Program-made: the position numbers and the translations under genes
Shown here: positions 16,004 to 21,083 of the stretch, piece after piece
Position numbering within the stretch: the first letter of the stretch is position 1
Layout of the letters: each line of letters begins with the position of its first letter
From: CADEEN01 sp031379365
GTDB lineage: Bacteria; Pseudomonadota; Gammaproteobacteria; Burkholderiales; Burkholderiaceae_C
Direction: 5' to 3'
DNA: 21,083 nt
Assembly: GCA_031379365.1 (NCBI GenBank)
Contig: JANNFB010000174.1
Span: 1 to 21,083 of the forward strand
Notes under the pieces: generated by a model
Told to the model about the DNA's origin: nothing
Databases searched by the model: none
The model's input: only the letters and a program-made list of their open reading frames with translations

Positions 16004-16029
16004 CACCAACGCAGCCGGCTGCGTTGGTG
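16004..16029. promoter_or_regulatory. Perfect 26-bp palindrome, candidate operator
   Basis: The half-site CACCAACGCAGCC (16004-16016) is followed without spacer by its exact reverse complement (16017-16029). It lies 280 bases before the RTX start and 323 before gor. Perfect symmetry suggests a dimeric-regulator site or a hairpin in RNA. No T-run follows on either strand, which argues against an intrinsic terminator. Confidence 0.45.
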
Positions 16030-16312
16030 TTGTGGGGCCTGTGCCTGCCCAAGGCGTTGTCGGCGGCTGCCATGCTCTGCAGTTTTGATTTGCGGCCTGC
16101 GGGAGCAACACAAATCGCCGGCGGCGCATGTTGCTGCTTTGTCGAGGCCGGTGCTAGTTACCTTCTGAAACAACCCTACCAGATTGATGGCATTCAAGAA
16201 AGCGCGTTCAGCACTGCCTCGGGTTTACGAGCACCCAATCGCGGGGGCGCACGCCGACACCGCACGCGGGCGTGATCGCCCGTAAGCCGCTGCGGCGTGC
16301 GCCGGCCGGAGA

Positions 16313-16342
16313 CCATGTCATGCTTGCCGCTGTCTGACATGG
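16313..16342 (+). promoter_or_regulatory. Inverted repeat overlapping the gor ribosome binding site
   Basis: CCATGTCA (16313-16320) and TGACATGG (16335-16342) are perfect 8-bp arms around a 14-base loop. The right arm shares two bases with the GGAG Shine-Dalgarno (16341-16344), which precedes ATG 16352 by 7 bases. It could be an operator or an RNA hairpin limiting ribosome access. Confidence 0.4.
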
Positions 16343-16351
16343 AGCAATGCG

Positions 16352-17755
16352 ATGCGTGAGGTGGATCTGTTCGTCATCGGCGGCGGCTCGGGCGGCGTGC
16401 GCGCTGCGCGGGTGGCCGCGCAGCACGGTGCGCGCGTGGCGCTGGCCGAGGCTTACCGCGTGGGCGGCGCCTGCGTCATTCGCGGCTGCGTGCCCAAGAA
16501 GTTGATGGTGCTGGCCTCCCGCTTTGCCCAGGGCTACACCGATGGCCCGGCCTTCGGCTGGCATGCGGCGATGGCGCCGCGGTTTTCCTGGGCCGATCTG
16601 ATGGGCCGGGTGCGTGCCGAGGTGACGCGGCTGGAGGGCATCTACACCGCCAACCTGCTGAAGGCGGGTGTGGCCGTGCATGCCGAGCGCGCCGTGCTCG
16701 ACGATGCCCACACCGTGCGCCTGCTGGGCAGCGGCGAAACCTTTCGCGCCGGGCGCATCCTTGTCGCCACCGGCGCCGAGCCGCAGCTCTCGCCCGACAT
16801 CCCGGGCGGCGAGCTGGCGTCGAGCTCGAACGATCTGTTCGACTGGCCGGAGCAACCGCGCCGCGTCGTGGTGCAGGGCGCGGGCTACATCGCGCTCGAG
16901 TTCGCCTGCCTGCTGCGCCGCCTGGGCTCCGACGTGACGGTGGTGCTGCGCGGCGACAAGGTGCTGCGCGGCTTCGACGACGAGGTGCGCGGCCACCTTC
17001 ACGCCCAGCTCGAAGGCCTGGGCATCCGCTTCATCACCGGCGCGGCGGTGGCGTCGATCGGCGCGCGGCGCGACGGCTTGACGGTGACGCTGGATGTCGG
17101 TCAGGTGCTCGACGCCAATGCCGTGCTGCGCGCCATCGGCCGCGTGCCGCACACGGCCGGCATCGGCCTGGAAGCGGCGGGCGTGTCGCTCGACGCCGGT
17201 GGGGCGGTGGTGGTCGATATCAACGGCCAGAGCTCGGTGCCGCACATCCACGCCGTCGGCGATGTGACCGACCGCGTGCAACTCACGCCGGCCGCAATCC
17301 GCGAGGGCCAGGCCTATGCCGATGCGGTTTTCGGGGGCCGCGGCATGGTGCCAATGCCGCACCTCGGCGCGAAGGCCCTCGTGCCTTGCGCGGTGTTCAC
17401 GACGCCCGAAGTCGGCACCGTCGGCCTCACAGAAGCCGAGGCGCTGGCGCTGCACGCCGACATCGACATCTACGCCACCCACTTCCGCGCCATGAAGGCG
17501 GCGTTTGCCGGCAGCGAAGAGCGCACCCTGATGAAGCTGGTGGTGCAGCGCTCGACCGACCGCGTGCTGGGCTGCCACATCGTCGGCGCCGAGGCGGCCG
17601 AGATGATCCAGCTGATCGGCGTGGCGCTGACGCTCGGCGCCACCAAGGCCAGCCTGGACGCGACGCTGGCGGTGCACCCGACCGCGGCCGAGGAGTTAGT
17701 GACGATGCATGCGCCGACGCGGCGGCATGGGGCGGTTCGCGCAGCGCGCGCCTGA
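16352..17755 (+). CDS. gor: Glutathione-disulfide reductase
   Basis: This FAD flavoenzyme reduces oxidised glutathione with NADPH in the cytoplasm. The 467 residues start with the FAD dinucleotide fold IGGGSGGVRAAR (9-20). The redox-active pair is Cys41 and Cys46 in GGACVIRGCVPKKLM; the CVIRGCVPKKLM form marks glutathione reductase rather than lipoamide dehydrogenase or mercuric reductase. The NADPH fold is GAGYIALEFA (176-185), with Arg200 and Arg206 (LRGDKVLRGF) placed to bind the 2'-phosphate. The second FAD contact is AVGD (301-304), and the dimer-interface catalytic motif is HPTAAEE (442-448). GGAG precedes the ATG by 7 bases. It stands alone, divergent from the RTX gene and convergent with guaC. 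The Arg/Ala-rich tail after HPTAAEELVTMH is slightly longer than I would expect. Confidence 0.96.
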   Translation: MREVDLFVIGGGSGGVRAARVAAQHGARVALAEAYRVGGACVIRGCVPKKLMVLASRFAQGYTDGPAFGWHAAMAPRFSWADLMGRVRAEVTRLEGIYTANLLKAGVAVHAERAVLDDAHTVRLLGSGETFRAGRILVATGAEPQLSPDIPGGELASSSNDLFDWPEQPRRVVVQGAGYIALEFACLLRRLGSDVTVVLRGDKVLRGFDDEVRGHLHAQLEGLGIRFITGAAVASIGARRDGLTVTLDVGQVLDANAVLRAIGRVPHTAGIGLEAAGVSLDAGGAVVVDINGQSSVPHIHAVGDVTDRVQLTPAAIREGQAYADAVFGGRGMVPMPHLGAKALVPCAVFTTPEVGTVGLTEAEALALHADIDIYATHFRAMKAAFAGSEERTLMKLVVQRSTDRVLGCHIVGAEAAEMIQLIGVALTLGATKASLDATLAVHPTAAEELVTMHAPTRRHGAVRAARA

Positions 17756-17862
17756 GCGAGTCGAAGCGCGGCAGATTGCATGGGTGGTGTTCGACGACGG
17801 CGCACAACCAAGGGCGCCGGATCGGACCGCTGGGGTGCCCGGCGCAGCGAAATCAAGGAGGA

Positions 17863-17885
17863 GGCCAGGGCCGCAGGCCCAGGCC
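17863..17885. terminator. Hairpin between convergent gor and guaC
   Basis: GGCCAGGGCC (17863-17872) pairs with GGCCCAGGCC (17876-17885) over a GCA loop, with a single A-A mismatch. It lies in the 231-base gap between the ends of gor (17755) and guaC (17987). There is no T-run, so its role as a terminator for either gene is an inference from position. Nothing else recognisable lies in the gap. Confidence 0.4.
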
Positions 17886-17986
17886 GGGGGACATTCGCGG
17901 AGCAGGGCGCCGCAGTGGCCCGATCTCGCGCCAATCATTGCGCGCCAGATAAACGCCGGACCGTCGGCAGTTCGGCCCGTCGACCC

Positions 17987-18964
17987 CTACATGAACAAAT
18001 GCTCGCCCGCGTTCTCGCCGCCCAGCACCACGTAGTTGACCTTTTTCAGGTCTGACAACTGGGTGCCGCCGGCATAGCTGATCGAGCTTTGCAGGTCCTC
18101 GCGCATCTCGCGCAGGGTGTCGGCCAAGGCGCCCTTGATGGGCTCGAGGATGCGTTTGCCCTCGACATGCTTGTACTCGCCCTTGTTGAAGTCCGAGGCC
18201 GAGCCGTAGTACTCCTTGTACAGCTTGCCGTCGACCTCGACCGTCGCGCCCGGGCTCTCTTCGTGGCCGGCGAAGAGTGAGCCCACCATCACCATCGCCG
18301 CGCCGAAGCGCACGCTCTTGGCTATGTCGCCGTGGTGGCGGATGCCGCCGTCGGCAACGATGGGTTTGGTGGCCACGCGCGCGCACCATTTCAAGGCCGA
18401 GAGCTGCCAGCCGCCGGTGCCGAAGCCGGTTTTCAGCTTGGTGATGCAGACCTTGCCCGGGCCGACGCCGACCTTGGTGGCGTCTGCCCCCCAGTTCTCG
18501 AGGTCGATCACGGCCTCGGGCGTGGCCACATTGCCGGCGATGATGAAGGTCTTGGGCAGGCGCGTCTTGATGTGCTCGATCATCTTGCGCACGCTCTCGG
18601 CGTGGCCATGGGCGATGTCGATGGTGATGTAGTCGGAGCCTACGCCGTCGGCGGCCAGGCGGTCGATGACGGCGGCGTCGCTGTCCTTCACGCCGGCGCT
18701 GATGGAGACGAACAGGCCAAGCTTCCTCATGCGCTGGGCGAAAGCCACGCTGTCGAGGTCGAAGCGGTGCATCACATAGAAGTGCTCGCTGCGCGCCAGG
18801 CTTACGGCGATGGCCTCGTCGAGCACCGTCTTCATGTTCGCCGGCACCACCGGCAGCTTGAAGCGTCGCGGTCCGAACTCGACCGAGGTGTCGCACTCGG
18901 CGCGGCTCTCCACGCGGCACTTGCGCGGCAACAGCAGGATGTTGTCGTAGTCGAAAATTTCCAT
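17987..18964 (-). CDS. guaC: GMP reductase
   Basis: GuaC reductively deaminates GMP to IMP with NADPH, returning guanine nucleotides to the adenine branch of purine salvage. The 325 residues begin MEIFDYDNILLLPRKCRVES and match the short GMP reductase type known from Firmicutes (about 325 residues) rather than the longer E. coli type. The catalytic Cys173 lies in the IMPDH/GMPR loop VGVGPGKVCITK, followed by TGFGTGGWQ; the phosphate site includes ADGGIRHHGDIAK (204-216) and GSLFAGHEE (228-236). There is no CBS domain pair, which separates it from IMP dehydrogenase. ATG 18964 was preferred over an upstream frame extension to 18985 because GAGGTG sits just before it and the N-terminus then fits the family. 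A terminator-like hairpin precedes the ribosome binding site. Confidence 0.95.
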   Translation of the reverse strand: MEIFDYDNILLLPRKCRVESRAECDTSVEFGPRRFKLPVVPANMKTVLDEAIAVSLARSEHFYVMHRFDLDSVAFAQRMRKLGLFVSISAGVKDSDAAVIDRLAADGVGSDYITIDIAHGHAESVRKMIEHIKTRLPKTFIIAGNVATPEAVIDLENWGADATKVGVGPGKVCITKLKTGFGTGGWQLSALKWCARVATKPIVADGGIRHHGDIAKSVRFGAAMVMVGSLFAGHEESPGATVEVDGKLYKEYYGSASDFNKGEYKHVEGKRILEPIKGALADTLREMREDLQSSISYAGGTQLSDLKKVNYVVLGGENAGEHLFM

Positions 18965-18986
18965 GGTGCACCTCGGCGCAGGCAAT

Positions 18987-19019
18987 AAAAAACCGGGCGC
19001 GACAGATGCCGGGCCCGGT
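18987..19019 (-). terminator. Intrinsic terminator-like hairpin in the guaC leader
   Basis: Read on the minus strand, ACCGGGC (19019-19013) pairs with GCCCGGT (18998-18992). A C-C mismatch follows, then a 4-bp inner stem (CGGC with GTCG, one G-U) closed by an ATCT loop, and TTTTT follows the outer stem (six T in all, the first in the stem). This is a good rho-independent terminator shape, yet it points toward guaC and ends 23 bases before its start codon. It may be an attenuator or a barrier to antisense transcripts from the uvrD side. Confidence 0.6.
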
Positions 19020-19023
19020 AGCC

Positions 19024-19065
19024 CATTCTACGCGCGCGATATGGGCCAACCCGCTGCCTAGAATG
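19024..19065. promoter_or_regulatory. Divergent -10-like boxes in mirrored arrangement (guaC/uvrD)
   Basis: CATTCTA (19024-19030) and TAGAATG (19059-19065) form a 7-bp inverted repeat 28 bases apart. Each contains TAGAAT, a near-consensus -10 box, pointing outward toward guaC (minus) and uvrD (plus). Clear -35 boxes were not found. The uvrD-side box ends 6 bases before the uvrD ATG. Confidence 0.35.
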
Positions 19066-19070
19066 CCCCG

Positions 19071-21083
<2,013 letters not shown>

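Larger units (their letters stand above)
15725..16351. other. 627-base intergenic region with dyad symmetries
   Basis: This region separates the divergent RTX gene (start 15724) and glutathione reductase gene (start 16352), so both promoters should lie here. Open frames on both strands (for example 15886-16275) show no recognisable protein and no plausible start context. It contains a 10-bp palindrome GTCAATTGAC at 15754-15763, about 30 bases before the RTX start; a perfect 26-bp palindrome at 16004-16029; a 7-bp inverted repeat AGCAACA/TGTTGCT (16104-16110, 16129-16135); and an inverted repeat overlapping the gor ribosome binding site. I could not find a convincing -35/-10 pair. The part near 16140-16200 is more AT-rich than its surroundings. 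Confidence 0.6.

Noticed and set aside
15886..16275. Possible 129-codon gene in the RTX/gor gap
   Set aside because: No ribosome binding site, no recognisable protein, composition typical of non-coding high-GC sequence, and it spans the perfect palindrome.
16208..17677. Open frame of 489 codons on the minus strand opposite gor
   Set aside because: Shadow of gor: His/Arg/Ala-rich, no family resemblance, and gor itself has every expected motif.
17709..18055. Short plus-strand frames after gor reaching into guaC
   Set aside because: They overlap the ends of two real genes, are Arg/Pro-rich and resemble no family.

Overview
High-GC Gram-negative chromosomal DNA. The housekeeping proteins (GalU, ValS, glutathione reductase, GuaC and UvrD/Rep) resemble beta-proteobacteria of the order Burkholderiales, Rubrivivax/Leptothrix/Methylibium-like. 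This placement is an impression from protein style and GC content, not a computed result.

Layout. Positions 1-522 (minus) hold the N-terminal part of galU, cut by the window edge. Positions 607-1587 (plus) encode a D-2-hydroxyacid-dehydrogenase-fold protein whose catalytic Arg and His and two of three Rossmann glycines are replaced. Its 3' end overlaps the 3' end of convergent valS (1529-4390, minus). Divergent from valS is an S41-family processing-protease lipoprotein (4512-5909, plus). A compact hairpin (5916-5942) separates it from a type I secretion cassette on the minus strand.

The secretion cassette reads 15724 to 5946 in the order substrate, ABC exporter, membrane fusion protein. The substrate is a 2224-residue RTX protein: calcium-binding RTX modules (residues 1-1212), six Ig/cadherin-like domains (1213-1807), then more RTX repeats and a serralysin-type C-terminal export region (1808-2224). 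The exporter is PrtD-like (8980-7286) and overlaps the HlyD/PrtE-like adaptor by 4 bases (ATGA). A two-tier hairpin lies between the RTX gene and the exporter. No TolC-type outer-membrane channel and no HlyC-type acyltransferase are present here, so the channel must be encoded elsewhere.

A 627-base non-coding stretch (15725-16351) with a perfect 26-bp palindrome separates the RTX gene from the divergent glutathione reductase gene (16352-17755, plus). Then come GMP reductase guaC (18964-17987, minus) and, divergent from it, a UvrD/Rep helicase (19071 to window end, plus, truncated).

The most notable points are: a well-formed intrinsic terminator on the guaC strand, between a possible guaC -10 box and the guaC ribosome binding site; a possible leaderless uvrD start; the catalytically altered dehydrogenase; cysteines bracketing the Ser/Lys dyad of the S41 protease; and the modular, internally duplicated RTX protein with its dedicated exporter. 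The cassette is the only clearly accessory block; its neighbours are core-metabolism genes.
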